From the NCBI RefSeq assembly GCF_023184515.1, contig NZ_JAAHBP010000005.1, positions 284,039 to 348,038 of the forward strand: DNA of 64,000 nucleotides, written 5' to 3'. Of this stretch, positions 44,541-53,540 are shown one piece after another (position 1 is the stretch's first letter; every line of letters begins with the position of its first letter). The translations under genes were made by a program, and so were the position numbers. The notes beneath the pieces were generated by a model. That model was given only the letters and a program-made list of their open reading frames with translations. It did not search any database and was not told the origin of the DNA. The DNA comes from Streptomyces sp. D2-8 (GTDB taxonomy: Bacteria > Actinomycetota > Actinomycetes > Streptomycetales > Streptomycetaceae).

Positions 44541-45338
44541 ATGCCACCGGCCAGGAAACGCACCCGCAGCTACGACCCCGCCAAGATCCGTACGGCGGTG
44601 CTCGCCCAGTTCGGGAACGTGCGGGCCGCCGCCGCCGGACTCACCCCCGACCAGCTCGCCCTCCCCACCCGGCTGGGCGACTGGACCGTCCGGGACCTGC
44701 TGGCACACGTCGGGATGAGTCTCGGAGCGGTCTCCCGGCTGACCGGCCTGCCGGAGCCGGCCAAGCAGGACGGCACCCTGCTCGACTGGCCCTCCGCGAT
44801 CGCGGCCGACGCGCCGGACATCGCCGCGTACGCCCGTGAGCCGGCCGGGACCCACCCGGACCCGTCCGCCCACCTCGCGGACACCGAGGAGCGCTTCACC
44901 GCCGACCTCGCCGCCCACCCCGGCACCCGGCTGCTCGCCACCAGCGCCGGCGCCCTGCCGCTGGCCGACTACCTCGTCACCCGCACCGTCGAACTCGTCG
45001 TCCACACCGACGACCTCAACGCCGCCGTCCCCGGCCTGGACATCCCCTACGACCGTCAGGCCCTGGCCGCCTGCACCCGGCTGCTGGCCGACGCGCTCGC
45101 CGCGAAGGCGCCCGGCGGATCGACGGAGGTGCGGGTGCCGCCGTACGCGGTGGTGCAGTGCGTGGAGGGGCCGAGGCACACCCGGGGCACCCCGCCCAAC
45201 GTCGTCGAGACGGACCCGCTGACCTGGATCCGGCTGGCGACCGGGCGTCTTGCCTGGGCGCAGGCGCTCCAGGACGCCAAGGTCAGCGCGAGCGGCGAGC
45301 GGGCGGATCTGTCGGCCCATCTGCCGCTCATGGCGTGA
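44541..45338 (+). CDS. Maleylpyruvate-isomerase/sterol-carrier family protein (mycothiol-dependent type)
   Basis: 265 residues from ATG 44541. The N-terminal DinB-like four-helix domain shows LTPDQLALPTRLGDWTVRDLLAHVGMSLGAV with the metal His of LLAHVG, and TRTVELVVHTDDL supplies another conserved His-Asp. The C-terminal SCP-like domain (VRVPPYAVVQCVEGPRHTRGTPPNVVETDPLTWIRLATGRLAW) binds hydrophobic molecules in relatives. The start is only 10 bases after the M23 stop. A TAGGCT box just upstream may also give a leaderless transcript. Confidence 0.8.
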   Translation: MPPARKRTRSYDPAKIRTAVLAQFGNVRAAAAGLTPDQLALPTRLGDWTVRDLLAHVGMSLGAVSRLTGLPEPAKQDGTLLDWPSAIAADAPDIAAYAREPAGTHPDPSAHLADTEERFTADLAAHPGTRLLATSAGALPLADYLVTRTVELVVHTDDLNAAVPGLDIPYDRQALAACTRLLADALAAKAPGGSTEVRVPPYAVVQCVEGPRHTRGTPPNVVETDPLTWIRLATGRLAWAQALQDAKVSASGERADLSAHLPLMA

Positions 45339-45409
45339 ATACTCATGGCGCAAGGAGGAATCGCCGCCGTAAGGGGAACCGATGCCCCCGGGTCCTCCGT
45401 CGAAGTGGC

Positions 45410-46183
45410 ATGGACAGGCAGAAGCAGCGCATGACTCTGACGGCCGCCGCCATGCTCGTCCCGCTCATGGCGGCCTGTGGCAGTGAGAAGGCGGACAGCG
45501 GCAGCGGCTCGGTCGGTGCCGAGAAGCCGGTCACCGGTGTGCGGTGGAACGTGGACAGCGTCACCGCGGACGGCCGGACGCAGAAGGCCCCGGACGGCGC
45601 CCACGTGACCATCGACAAGGGCCGGGCCGAGGGCAGCCTCGGCTGCAACAACTTCAGCGCCGAGGCCTCCGTCGACGGCGACCGCGTCCGGCTGGGCAAG
45701 ACCATGGCCACCGAGATGGCCTGCGAGAACAAGCCCATGGCCTTCGAGAAGACCCTCGCGCGCGCCTTCTCCGACCAGGAGCTGAAGACGACGGTGGACG
45801 ACGACCGCCTCACCCTCACCACGGGCCGGGGCGACACCGTCCACCTGACCAAGGCCGAGGACGCCCCGCTGGCCGGCACCAAGTGGACCGTCACGACCCC
45901 GAGGGCCGACGGCCGTGCCCACCTCACCTTCGACGAGAAGAAGGGCACCGTCTCCGGCAGCCTCGGCTGCAACAAGGTGAACGCCAAGGCCACGGTCCGC
46001 GACGGCCATATCACCCTCGGCCCTCCGGCCACGACCCGAATGATGTGCGAAGACTCACTCATGGACGGCGAGAAGACGCTGCTGCGCCTTTTCGACGGAA
46101 AGCTGAAGTACGGAGTCGATCACCAAACCCTCACGCTGACCAGCGAAAACGGGACGAGTGTGCGAGCTGTCGCCGAGCGGTGA
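45410..46183 (+). CDS. META-domain lipoprotein with two repeats
   Basis: 257 residues from ATG 45410. The lipobox PLMAAC (Cys about 23) marks a lipoprotein. Two META domains follow: about 45-140 (GVRWNVDSVTADGRTQK to GSLGCNNFSAEASVDGDRVRLGKTMATEMACE) and about 155-257 (GTKWTVTTPRADGRAHL to GSLGCNKVNAKATVRDGHITLGPPATTRMMCE). Each has the two conserved Cys (SLGCN and M-x-CE) that can form a disulfide. META proteins (HslJ-like) are linked to heat or antibiotic stress; the role here is unknown. Confidence 0.88.
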   Translation: MDRQKQRMTLTAAAMLVPLMAACGSEKADSGSGSVGAEKPVTGVRWNVDSVTADGRTQKAPDGAHVTIDKGRAEGSLGCNNFSAEASVDGDRVRLGKTMATEMACENKPMAFEKTLARAFSDQELKTTVDDDRLTLTTGRGDTVHLTKAEDAPLAGTKWTVTTPRADGRAHLTFDEKKGTVSGSLGCNKVNAKATVRDGHITLGPPATTRMMCEDSLMDGEKTLLRLFDGKLKYGVDHQTLTLTSENGTSVRAVAER

Positions 46184-46209
46184 TCCACCGGAAAGTCCGG
46201 TATCCCCAA

Positions 46210-46246
46210 TTCGGACCAGTGGTCGACCTCGCCTACACTCGGTGGC
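46210..46246 (+). promoter_or_regulatory. Predicted purF promoter giving a leaderless transcript
   Basis: TTCGGA (46210) and TACACT (46234) with 18-bp spacing; the -10 ends 7 bases before GTG 46247. Confidence 0.6.
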
Positions 46247-47776
46247 GTGCCACGTGGTGACGGACGACTCAACCACGACCTGCTCCCCGGTGAGAAGGGC
46301 CCCCAGGACGCTTGTGGCGTCTTCGGTGTCTGGGCTCCGGGCGAAGAGGTCGCCAAGCTCACGTACTTCGGGCTCTACGCCCTCCAGCATCGAGGCCAGG
46401 AATCCGCGGGAATCGCGGTCAGCAACGGCTCACAGATCCTCGTCTTCAAGGACATGGGCCTGGTTTCCCAGGTCTTCGACGAGACCTCCCTCGGTTCGCT
46501 CCAGGGTCACATCGCGGTCGGACACGCCCGCTACTCGACCACTGGCGCCTCCGTCTGGGAGAACGCCCAGCCGACCTTCCGCGCGACCGGACACGGATCC
46601 ATCGCGCTCGGCCACAACGGCAACCTCGTCAACACCGCCCAGCTCGCCGAGATGGTCGCCGACCTGCCCAAGCAGGAAGGCGGGCGCACCCCGCGCGTCG
46701 CGGCGACCAACGACACCGACCTGCTCACCGCGCTCCTCGCGGCCCAGGTCGACGAGGAAGGCAAGCCGCTGACCATCGAGGAGGCCGCCCACAACGTCCT
46801 CCCGCAGGTCAAGGGCGCCTTCTCACTCGTCTTCATGGACGAGAACACCCTGTACGCGGCCCGCGACCCGCAGGGCATCCGCCCGCTGGTCCTCGGCCGC
46901 CTGGAGCGCGGCTGGGTCGTCGCCTCCGAGTCCGCCGCCCTCGACATCTGCGGCGCCGCTTACGTCCGCGAGATCGAGCCGGGCGAGTTCGTCGCCATCG
47001 ACGAGAACGGCCTGCGCACCTCCCGGTTCGCGGAAGCGAAGCCCAAGGGCTGTGTCTTCGAGTACGTGTACCTGGCCCGCCCGGACACCGACATCGCCGG
47101 CCGGAACGTGTACCTCTCCCGCGTGGAGATGGGCCGCAAGCTCGCGAAGGAAGCCCCGGTCGACGCCGATCTGGTCATAGCGACTCCGGAGTCCGGCACC
47201 CCCGCCGCCATCGGCTACGCGGAGGCCTCCGGTATCCCCTTCGGCGCGGGCCTGGTCAAGAACGCCTACGTCGGACGTACGTTCATCCAGCCCTCGCAGA
47301 CCATCCGCCAGCTGGGCATCCGCCTGAAGCTGAACCCGCTGAAGGAAGTCATCAAGGGCAAGCGCCTGGTCGTCGTCGACGACTCGATCGTGCGCGGCAA
47401 CACCCAGCGGGCCCTGGTCCGCATGCTCCGCGAGGCGGGCGCCGCCGAGGTCCACATCCGGATCTCCTCGCCGCCCGTGAAGTGGCCCTGCTTCTTCGGT
47501 ATCGACTTCGCCACCCGCGCCGAGCTCATCGCCAACGGCATGACGATCGACGAGATCGGCACCTCCCTGGGCGCCGATTCCCTGGCCTACATCTCCATCG
47601 ACGGCATGATCGAGGCGACCACCATCGCCAAGCCGAACCTGTGCCGCGCCTGTTTCGACGGCGAGTACCCGATGGAACTCCCCGACCCCGAGCTGCTCGG
47701 CAAGCAGCTGCTGGAGACGGAGCTGGCCGCCGGCCCGGCCGCCACGGCCGCCGCCGACGCGATCCGCCGCCCGTAG
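46247..47776 (+). CDS. purF: Amidophosphoribosyltransferase (PRPP amidotransferase)
   Basis: 509 residues from GTG 46247. It makes phosphoribosylamine from PRPP and glutamine, the committed purine step. The catalytic Cys is internal (GPQDACGVFGVW, about residue 23), so an N-terminal propeptide of 22 residues must be removed, as in the Bacillus enzyme. Ntn glutaminase: YALQHRGQESAGIA and GHNGNLVN. PRPP loop: VVVDDSIVRGNTQRALVRML. Cys residues in KGCVFEYVY, KWPCFFGID and NLCRACFDGEYP match the 4Fe-4S ligands of the Bacillus-type enzyme, suggesting an oxygen-sensitive cluster. It is followed 44 bp later by purM. Confidence 0.97.
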   Translation: MPRGDGRLNHDLLPGEKGPQDACGVFGVWAPGEEVAKLTYFGLYALQHRGQESAGIAVSNGSQILVFKDMGLVSQVFDETSLGSLQGHIAVGHARYSTTGASVWENAQPTFRATGHGSIALGHNGNLVNTAQLAEMVADLPKQEGGRTPRVAATNDTDLLTALLAAQVDEEGKPLTIEEAAHNVLPQVKGAFSLVFMDENTLYAARDPQGIRPLVLGRLERGWVVASESAALDICGAAYVREIEPGEFVAIDENGLRTSRFAEAKPKGCVFEYVYLARPDTDIAGRNVYLSRVEMGRKLAKEAPVDADLVIATPESGTPAAIGYAEASGIPFGAGLVKNAYVGRTFIQPSQTIRQLGIRLKLNPLKEVIKGKRLVVVDDSIVRGNTQRALVRMLREAGAAEVHIRISSPPVKWPCFFGIDFATRAELIANGMTIDEIGTSLGADSLAYISIDGMIEATTIAKPNLCRACFDGEYPMELPDPELLGKQLLETELAAGPAATAAADAIRRP

Positions 47777-47820
47777 ACGGCCCGTCACACCTGCCGTACG
47801 ACACGAAGGTTCTCTTAGCC

Positions 47821-48900
47821 ATGTCCGAGAAACCCATTGCCGAGGGCGGCGCCAGCTACGCAGCCGCGGGCGTCGACATCGAAGCCGGCGACCGCGCCGT
47901 CGAACTGATGAAGGAGTGGGTGAAGAAAGCCCAGCGCCCCGAGGTCCTCGGTGGCCTCGGCGGCTTCGCCGGTCTCTTCGACGCCTCCGCCCTGAAGAAC
48001 TACGAGCGGCCCCTGCTCGCCTCCGCCACGGACGGCGTCGGCACCAAGGTCGACATCGCCCGCCAGCTGGGCGTCTACGACAGCATCGGCCACGACCTGG
48101 TCGCGATGGTCATGGACGACATCGTGGTCTGCGGCGCCGAGCCGCTGTTCATGACCGACTACATCTGCGTCGGCAAGGTCCACCCCGAGCGGGTCGCCGC
48201 CATCGTCAAGGGCATCGCCGAGGGCTGTGTGCTGGCCGGCTGTGCCCTGGTCGGCGGCGAGACGGCCGAGCACCCGGGCCTGCTGGGCGAGGACGACTTC
48301 GACGTCGCCGGCGCCGGTACGGGCGTCGTGGAGGCCGACCGGCTGCTCGGCGCGGATCGTATCCGGACGGGTGACGCGGTGATCGCCATGGCGTCCTCCG
48401 GGCTTCACTCGAACGGGTACTCCCTCGTCCGCCATGTCCTCCTGAACCAGGCGGGCCTGGCGCTGGACGCGCACATCGAGGAACTCGGCCGCACCCTCGG
48501 CGAGGAGCTGCTGGAGCCCACGAAGATCTACTCGCTGGACTGCCTGGCCCTGATGCGCACCACCGAGGTGCACGCCTTCAGCCACATCACCGGCGGCGGA
48601 CTCGCGGCCAACCTCGCCCGGGTCGTCCCGGACGACCTGCACGCGATCGTCGACCGCTCCACCTGGACGCCGGCCCCGATCTTCGACCTCGTCGGCCGTA
48701 CGGGCAGCGTCGAGCGCCTGGAGCTCGAGAAGACCCTGAACATGGGCGTCGGCATGATCGCGATCGTGCCGCAGGAGTCCACGGACGTGGCCCTGACGAC
48801 CCTCGCCGACCGCGGCGTGGACGCCTGGGTGGCCGGAGAGATCACGGACCGGGGCGAGCACACCACTGGTGCCGCCCTGATCGGTGACTACGCGAGCTGA
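47821..48900 (+). CDS. purM: Phosphoribosylformylglycinamidine cyclo-ligase (AIR synthetase)
   Basis: 359 residues from ATG 47821. It closes the imidazole ring of AIR with ATP. Seen are LLASATDGVGTKVDIARQLGVYDSIGHDLVAMVMDDIVVCGAEPLFMTDYI, GGETAEHPG, SSGLHSNGYSLVR and FSHITGGGLAANLARVVP. Probably co-transcribed with purF; a terminator follows. Confidence 0.97.
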   Translation: MSEKPIAEGGASYAAAGVDIEAGDRAVELMKEWVKKAQRPEVLGGLGGFAGLFDASALKNYERPLLASATDGVGTKVDIARQLGVYDSIGHDLVAMVMDDIVVCGAEPLFMTDYICVGKVHPERVAAIVKGIAEGCVLAGCALVGGETAEHPGLLGEDDFDVAGAGTGVVEADRLLGADRIRTGDAVIAMASSGLHSNGYSLVRHVLLNQAGLALDAHIEELGRTLGEELLEPTKIYSLDCLALMRTTEVHAFSHITGGGLAANLARVVPDDLHAIVDRSTWTPAPIFDLVGRTGSVERLELEKTLNMGVGMIAIVPQESTDVALTTLADRGVDAWVAGEITDRGEHTTGAALIGDYAS

Positions 48901-48934
48901 AGCACGGGGGACATGACCCTGCAGGCAGCACAGA

Positions 48935-48966
48935 ACCCGGTCGGTGACCGAAGTCACCGACCGGGT
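48935..48966. terminator. Terminator between purM and the DUF3073 gene
   Basis: A perfect 13-bp stem (48935-48947 with 48954-48966), loop CCGAAG. It serves both convergent genes. Confidence 0.88.
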
Positions 48967-48983
48967 AAGTGCTCAGTGCAGGG

Positions 48984-49229
48984 TCAAGCGCCGCGACGAT
49001 GTTGCGAGGACTGGTCGTCCTCGTCGTCGTCGTCCTCGTAGAGGTCGGCGTACCGTGCGTACAGGTCGTCGTCCTCATCGTCTTCGAACGGCTCGCCGTT
49101 AGGCGGCTGCGGATTCGAAGGCGATGCACCCAGCTCCTCGGCCAGGCGTGAGAGATCAGTCCCACCGCTGTTGTACTTCAGCTGGCGGGCGACCTTCGTC
49201 TGCTTGGCCTTGGCCCGGCCGCGCCCCAT
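48984..49229 (-). CDS. DUF3073 family protein
   Basis: 81 residues. MGRGRAKAKQTKVARQLKYNSGGTDLSRLAEELG is the invariant basic N-terminus of this actinobacterial family. The rest is strongly acidic (FEDDEDDDLYARYADLYEDDDDEDD), so the protein is bipolar and may bind nucleic acid or a basic partner. Function unknown. It is conserved beside purM in actinobacteria. Confidence 0.93.
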   Translation of the reverse strand: MGRGRAKAKQTKVARQLKYNSGGTDLSRLAEELGASPSNPQPPNGEPFEDDEDDDLYARYADLYEDDDDEDDQSSQHRRGA

Positions 49230-49547
49230 GGCTCGACCCCCTCAACGACGGGGCTCGACGGCCCCAGAGTCTTGACACGCGTTCATGGTCCGGCACGGAC
49301 TCTCCGCGGAGAGACCGGTCCGTAGGGCTTCCACGGTACCTGAGCCCGCGCCCATACGGTACGTCGCCCGCATGACGTGCCCGCGCCCAGGACCTTCGAG
49401 GCGCCCCGTCCTCGCTGGTCAACCGCGATTTTAACCACTTCTCGACGGTCGACCCGCCGGTAGAAGTGAGAGTTCTCTCTAACTGCCCACCGACGGGTAC
49501 CGGCCAAACGTACGGGACTCCGTGGATCAGTCCCGCATCGCCCGGGG
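49230..49547. other. Intergenic region between vdh and the DUF3073 gene
   Basis: 318 bp. It contains a CACTTCT/AGAAGTG inverted repeat (49436-49442 with 49462-49468) next to an AT-rich TTAAAAT-type box readable on the minus strand, likely the DUF3073 promoter region. No gene is supported. Confidence 0.45.
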
Positions 49548-50654
49548 TCAGCGCGCCCGGCGCGCCAGGGCCGCGTCGTGCATCCGCTGCTCGGCGATCC
49601 GGTCGGCCGCGGCGGCCGGCGGAATACCGTCCTCCTTCGCACGTGCGAATATGGCCAGCGTGGTGTCGAAGATCTTCGACGCCTTCACCTTGCACCGATC
49701 GAAGTCGAAGCCGTGCAACTCGTCCGCGACCTGGATGACACCGCCGGCGTTCACCACGTAGTCCGGCGCGTAGAGGATCCCGCGGTCGGCGAGGTCCTTC
49801 TCCACGCCCGGGTGGGCGAGTTGGTTGTTGGCAGCGCCGCAGACCACCTTGGCGGTGAGCGCCGGCACGGTGTCGTCGTTCAGGGCCCCGCCGAGCGCGC
49901 ACGGGGCGTAGATGTCGAGGCCCTCGACGCGGATCAGGGTCGCGGTGTCGGCGACGGCCGTCACACCCGTCGGGTGCGCCGCGAGAATCCGACCCACGGC
50001 GTCCTCGCGCACATCGGTGATGACGACCTCGGCGCCCTCCGCCCGCAGGTGCTCCACCAGGTGGTGGCCGACCTTGCCGACACCGGCGATGCCGACCCGC
50101 TTCCCGCGCAGCGAGGGGTCGCCCCACAGGTGTTGCGCGGAGGCCCGCATGCCCTGGTAGACGCCGTAGGCGGTGAGCACGGAAGAGTCTCCGGCGCCGC
50201 CGTTCTCGGGGGAGCGGCCGGTCGTCCAGCGGCACTCGCGGGCCACGACGTCCATGTCGGCGACGTACGTACCGACGTCGCAGGCGGTGACGTACCGGCC
50301 GCCGAGGGAGGCGACGAAGCGGCCGTAGGCGAGGAGCAGCTCCTCGCTCTTGATCTTGTCCGGGTCGCCGATGATCACGGCTTTGCCGCCGCCGTGGTCG
50401 AGACCGGCCATGGCGTTCTTGTACGACATCCCGCGGGCGAGGTTCAGCGCGTCGGCGACGGCCTCGGCCTCGTTCGCGTACGGGTAGAAGCGCGTGCCGC
50501 CGAGCGCGGGGCCCAGGGCGGTGGAGTGGAGGGCGATGACGGCCTTGAGGCCGCTCGCGCGGTCCTGGCAGAGCACGACTTGCTCATGTCCTCCCTGGTC
50601 CGAGTGGAACAGGGTGTGCAGTACATCAGCAGGTGCGCCGGTTACGTCGGTCAC
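49548..50654 (-). CDS. vdh: Valine dehydrogenase (branched-chain amino-acid dehydrogenase)
   Basis: 368 residues from GTG 50654. NAD-dependent oxidative deamination of valine, leucine and isoleucine, which feeds branched-chain acyl starters to polyketide synthesis in streptomycetes (known). Seen are the substrate domain ([51 protein letters not shown], with catalytic Lys in GLDHGGGKA) and the Rossmann loop [16 protein letters not shown], plus [13 protein letters not shown] and [14 protein letters not shown]. Full length. It has its own promoter in the divergent 222-bp gap. Confidence 0.93.
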   Translation of the reverse strand: MTDVTGAPADVLHTLFHSDQGGHEQVVLCQDRASGLKAVIALHSTALGPALGGTRFYPYANEAEAVADALNLARGMSYKNAMAGLDHGGGKAVIIGDPDKIKSEELLLAYGRFVASLGGRYVTACDVGTYVADMDVVARECRWTTGRSPENGGAGDSSVLTAYGVYQGMRASAQHLWGDPSLRGKRVGIAGVGKVGHHLVEHLRAEGAEVVITDVREDAVGRILAAHPTGVTAVADTATLIRVEGLDIYAPCALGGALNDDTVPALTAKVVCGAANNQLAHPGVEKDLADRGILYAPDYVVNAGGVIQVADELHGFDFDRCKVKASKIFDTTLAIFARAKEDGIPPAAAADRIAEQRMHDAALARRAR

Positions 50655-50876
50655 TGTGGTGACTCCTGTGTAGGTGCGGCGGGGGGAGACCAGCTCCCGT
50701 GCGGGTGGCGGGAACTGTTGAGCATGAGATTAGAGCCTGGTGGGCCCGCCGACCGCACCGTGCTCAGGATCACCTCCGACCGGAGTACACCCGTGCGACG
50801 ATTTGCATAGATTTCCCGCGCGATCGTCAGTGGGTTCCGCAGGTTTTCGCGGCGGTGCGCGGGGGAGGGAGCAGGC

Positions 50877-51722
50877 GTGCCCAAGGTGACCTCGGTGATC
50901 GTCCCCTACGCGACCTACCTGCGCGTGTACGAACCGCTGGCCGCCTTCCCCGAACCGGAGCGCAGCCAGTGGGCCCGCTACGCCCGCCGTACGGACCGCC
51001 CCTCGTACCAGGACGAACTCCGCCGGGCCCTGGCCGACCTGGCCCCCACCCCGCCGGTCCCGGTGCCGGTGCACGAGAGCGAGGACGCCTTCGTGCTCGA
51101 CGTCGACGGCGTCGTCTGCGTCTGCCCCTGGCGCACCAGGCTGCGCGGCTGGCTGGCCCTGGACGAGCTCTCCGAGGAGCTCCCCCCGCCGGTCATGGAC
51201 GCGGTCCTGCCGCCCGTCCTGCGGCGTCAGGCGGCTCAGGACCACGAGCGCTGGCTGGCGATCAACCCGGACGCCCGGCCGTGGATCCGTACGGCCACCT
51301 GGCAGGTGCCGATCAGCTGGTTCGTGCTGGTCTCGGACGAGGAGCGCGAGTACGACAAGGGCGCCTCGGTCGACAGCCCGCCCGTGCTGCGCTACCGCAC
51401 CCCCATGGTCCAGGCCCGGCGGCGGGTGGCCCGGGGCCTGCGTGCCCTGAAGGAGGCCATGGACGAGGGGCCGCTGATCGACGGCCTGGTGGACGTCGGG
51501 CGCTGGCTGGAGGAGTTCCACCCGCGCTCGCTCGTGGAGCTGGACTACGGCGGTCTGGTGCACGCCGTGCCGGCCGGGGCGCTGGAGGACGATCACTCCG
51601 CGGCGGACGTGGCCGAGGGCATCGCCGCGCTGCGCAGGGGCGACGGGGCGGCCGCGGGGGAGGCGTACGCCCGGCTCGTGGAGCGGTGGCGTTCCGTACG
51701 GGATCTGCGGTCGGCCAACTGA
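50877..51722 (+). CDS. Conserved Streptomyces protein of unknown function
   Basis: 281 residues from GTG 50877 with a strong GGGGGAGGG site. Soluble and highly conserved in look: SVIVPYATYLRVYEPLAAFPEPERSQWARYARR, FVLDVDGVVCVCPWRTRLRGWLALDEL, PWIRTATWQVPISWFVLVSDEEREY and LDYGGLVHAV. No catalytic or DNA-binding motif is recognised. It lies between vdh and bldC, as in other streptomycetes (recalled), which hints at a conserved but unassigned role. Confidence 0.75.
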   Translation: MPKVTSVIVPYATYLRVYEPLAAFPEPERSQWARYARRTDRPSYQDELRRALADLAPTPPVPVPVHESEDAFVLDVDGVVCVCPWRTRLRGWLALDELSEELPPPVMDAVLPPVLRRQAAQDHERWLAINPDARPWIRTATWQVPISWFVLVSDEEREYDKGASVDSPPVLRYRTPMVQARRRVARGLRALKEAMDEGPLIDGLVDVGRWLEEFHPRSLVELDYGGLVHAVPAGALEDDHSAADVAEGIAALRRGDGAAAGEAYARLVERWRSVRDLRSAN

Positions 51723-52321
51723 CCCCTGACCTTGATGTCCGTACAGACCGCTCTCATTCGGTCACGAACTGACGTTTGACGAACCGCCCGATTTGGGGTT
51801 TCGTCCTCGCACCGAGTTCCTGAAACGGGCTGTGCGTCTCCTGAGGCTTCGTCAACAAGGGACGTAGGGCCCGATCCGGGCAGACCTCTCAAGTAGACCA
51901 AGCGTGACGGACTACACGTACGAGGCTCTTGCGCCCCTTGCCCCTCCTCATGCCAAAATAGGACAAGGAGTCCGGGGAGGACTCCTTCCGTCCTGTGGTG
52001 TTGCACTATGGGCGGAATCTCAGCATTGCACGCTTTGGGGGGCCTGGTGACTTCCTGATCGCCCTGTGACTGATCGTCACAGCGGTGTGACTGTCCGCTA
52101 TGGCATGGTCCATCGGCTTCCGTCGCTGATGAACACCTGGAGGGGCAATTCCATCGGTTTGGCCGACGCGGCTGGACAGATGGTGTAGTTGTAGTGCCGA
52201 GGACAAGCCGTTCGTCCTATAACCGACTCGACTCGCGTCCGCCATTTCGGGCAACGCGGGTCAAGGTGCAGAATTTAGAGGAAAGAACCGAGAAGGTTCG
52301 GTTCTCCCGAGGAGGCCGCTC
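51723..52321. promoter_or_regulatory. Long upstream region of bldC
   Basis: 599 bp without a supportable gene, notably less GC-rich than the coding DNA. It holds a hairpin (AAGGAGTCC/GGACTCCTT, 51965-51987, extended by GGAC/GTCC) that probably ends the upstream gene. The rest is likely the bldC promoter and a leader. Individual promoter boxes could not be assigned. Confidence 0.5.
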
Positions 52322-52528
52322 ATGACCGCTCGCACCCCTGATGCCGAGCCGCTGCTGACCCCGGCTGAGGTCGCCACCATGTTCCGTGTCGACCCCAAGA
52401 CGGTCACGCGGTGGGCGAAGGCCGGCAAGCTCACGTCGATCCGCACGCTCGGCGGGCATCGGCGCTACCGCGAGGCCGAGGTCCGCGCTCTGCTCGCGGG
52501 CATCCCGCAGCAGCGCAGCGAGGCCTGA
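52322..52528 (+). CDS. bldC: BldC, MerR-like developmental regulator
   Basis: 68 residues from ATG 52322 with a GAGGAGG site. A single winged-helix domain: LLTPAEVATMFRVDPKTVTRWAKAGKLTSIRTLGGHRRYREAEVRALL. BldC binds as head-to-tail oligomers to direct repeats and holds vegetative growth until aerial development (known for Streptomyces). The sequence looks complete; a strong terminator follows. Confidence 0.97.
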   Translation: MTARTPDAEPLLTPAEVATMFRVDPKTVTRWAKAGKLTSIRTLGGHRRYREAEVRALLAGIPQQRSEA

Positions 52529-52990
52529 ACAACTGAATAACCGGGCAAACCGGCTGGTCCCCCAATCGGCCGCGGCGTCCGGAACCACAGCTCCAAGCGA
52601 CGCGGGTCCTGCCCCAACAGGCCCCACGCCCAAGCCAGTCAGAGCTTTCCAGACATACAACAGGGTGCGTCGTCGATCGCGCTGGACTCCGCCGGGTCCA
52701 GCGCGATCCTTTTTGTGCGCCCACGGTGGGTCAACCGATCCTGCTGTGAGCGGCCTTGTAGGACCATGGGGAGGGACGTCGGATCTCCTGTGTGCGACAC
52801 CCCGGACAGAGTGCAATTGCACATATTAAATTGACCCTTTGTAGGTGAGGTGTAAGTACCGCACTTTCCAAAACTCATGCGGTGACACCCGTCACATACC
52901 AAGCGGCTTGTTAGCTCTGCCGCGGGTGCGATAGAGAAGCCTCCGCTCCCAGCGGCCCATGTATGCCCGGGTGTTGAGGCCGCTCGTGGA
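52529..52990. other. Intergenic region after bldC
   Basis: 462 bp holding the bldC terminator; otherwise nothing recognisable. The stretch 52815-52900 is AT-richer. Confidence 0.4.
52675..52714 (+). terminator. Intrinsic terminator downstream of bldC
   Basis: A perfect 12-bp stem (52675-52686 with 52697-52708), a 10-base loop, then CTTTTTG. It lies about 150 bp after the bldC stop, so the mRNA has a long 3' untranslated part. Confidence 0.88.
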
Positions 52991-53182
52991 TCATGCCGAC
53001 GCCGGACTCTCGCCCTCTCGGACCGGGGCCGCGGCCCGAGAGCCACGCGGCGCGGACTCCAACGCCAGCCGCAGCAGGCGATGGCATATCGGGCAGTGCC
53101 GTGTGAGGTGCCGGTACGACGACGCGGCCGACAGATGCGCGCGGAGCAGAGCCCGCGTCTCGTGCCTGGCCGCTGTCGCCAT
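52991..53182 (-). CDS. DUF6274 family small protein
   Basis: 63 residues from ATG 53182. ARHETRALLRAHLSAASSYRHLTRHCPICHRLLRLAL is the family core; the CPICH pair plus the preceding His residues could bind zinc. Its function is unknown. It stands alone on the minus strand between bldC and tRNA-Asp. Confidence 0.75.
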   Translation of the reverse strand: MATAARHETRALLRAHLSAASSYRHLTRHCPICHRLLRLALESAPRGSRAAAPVREGESPASA

Positions 53183-53281
53183 ACGCCACCTCCAGAAGGC
53201 CGCACGGGGAAAGGTCCTGGTTCTGGGGTACCGACGGAATGAGGGGGCGTCAAGACGGCGTGAGGGGCCCCGGGGAGCTCA

Positions 53282-53325
53282 GGCGGAGGTCGGGCGGAGG
53301 TCGGGCGGAGGTCGGGCGGAGGTCA
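53282..53325. repeat. 11-bp tandem repeat, four copies
   Basis: Four consecutive GGCGGAGGTCG units; only the last base of the fourth differs. It lies just beyond the terminator of tRNA-Asp. Confidence 0.9.
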
Positions 53326-53336
53326 GGCACACGAAA

Positions 53337-53366
53337 AGAAGCCCGGATCCGAAGATCCGGGCTTCT
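53337..53366 (-). terminator. Terminator of tRNA-Asp
   Basis: A perfect 13-bp stem, loop of four bases, followed on the minus strand by a T-rich run (TTTTCG). Confidence 0.88.
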
Positions 53367-53372
53367 CCACTG

Positions 53373-53447
53373 CGGTCCTGACGGGATTTGAACCCGCGGC
53401 CTCCACCTTGACAGGGTGGCGAGCACTCCAAACTGCTCCACAGGACC
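53373..53447 (-). tRNA. tRNA-Asp (anticodon GTC)
   Basis: 75 nt. Acceptor GGTCCTG/CAGGACC, anticodon arm CCACC-CTGTCAA-GGTGG, T-loop GTTCAAATC. It is identical to the copy at 59100. Confidence 0.95.
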
Positions 53448-53540
53448 AGGTTTCGCGGCGCCATTCGTGCGTTGCGCTGCGAGAAGAGACTTTACAGGAG
53501 GGTGAGCCCCTGGTCGAACTCACCCTGCGTGCAGGTGCCG

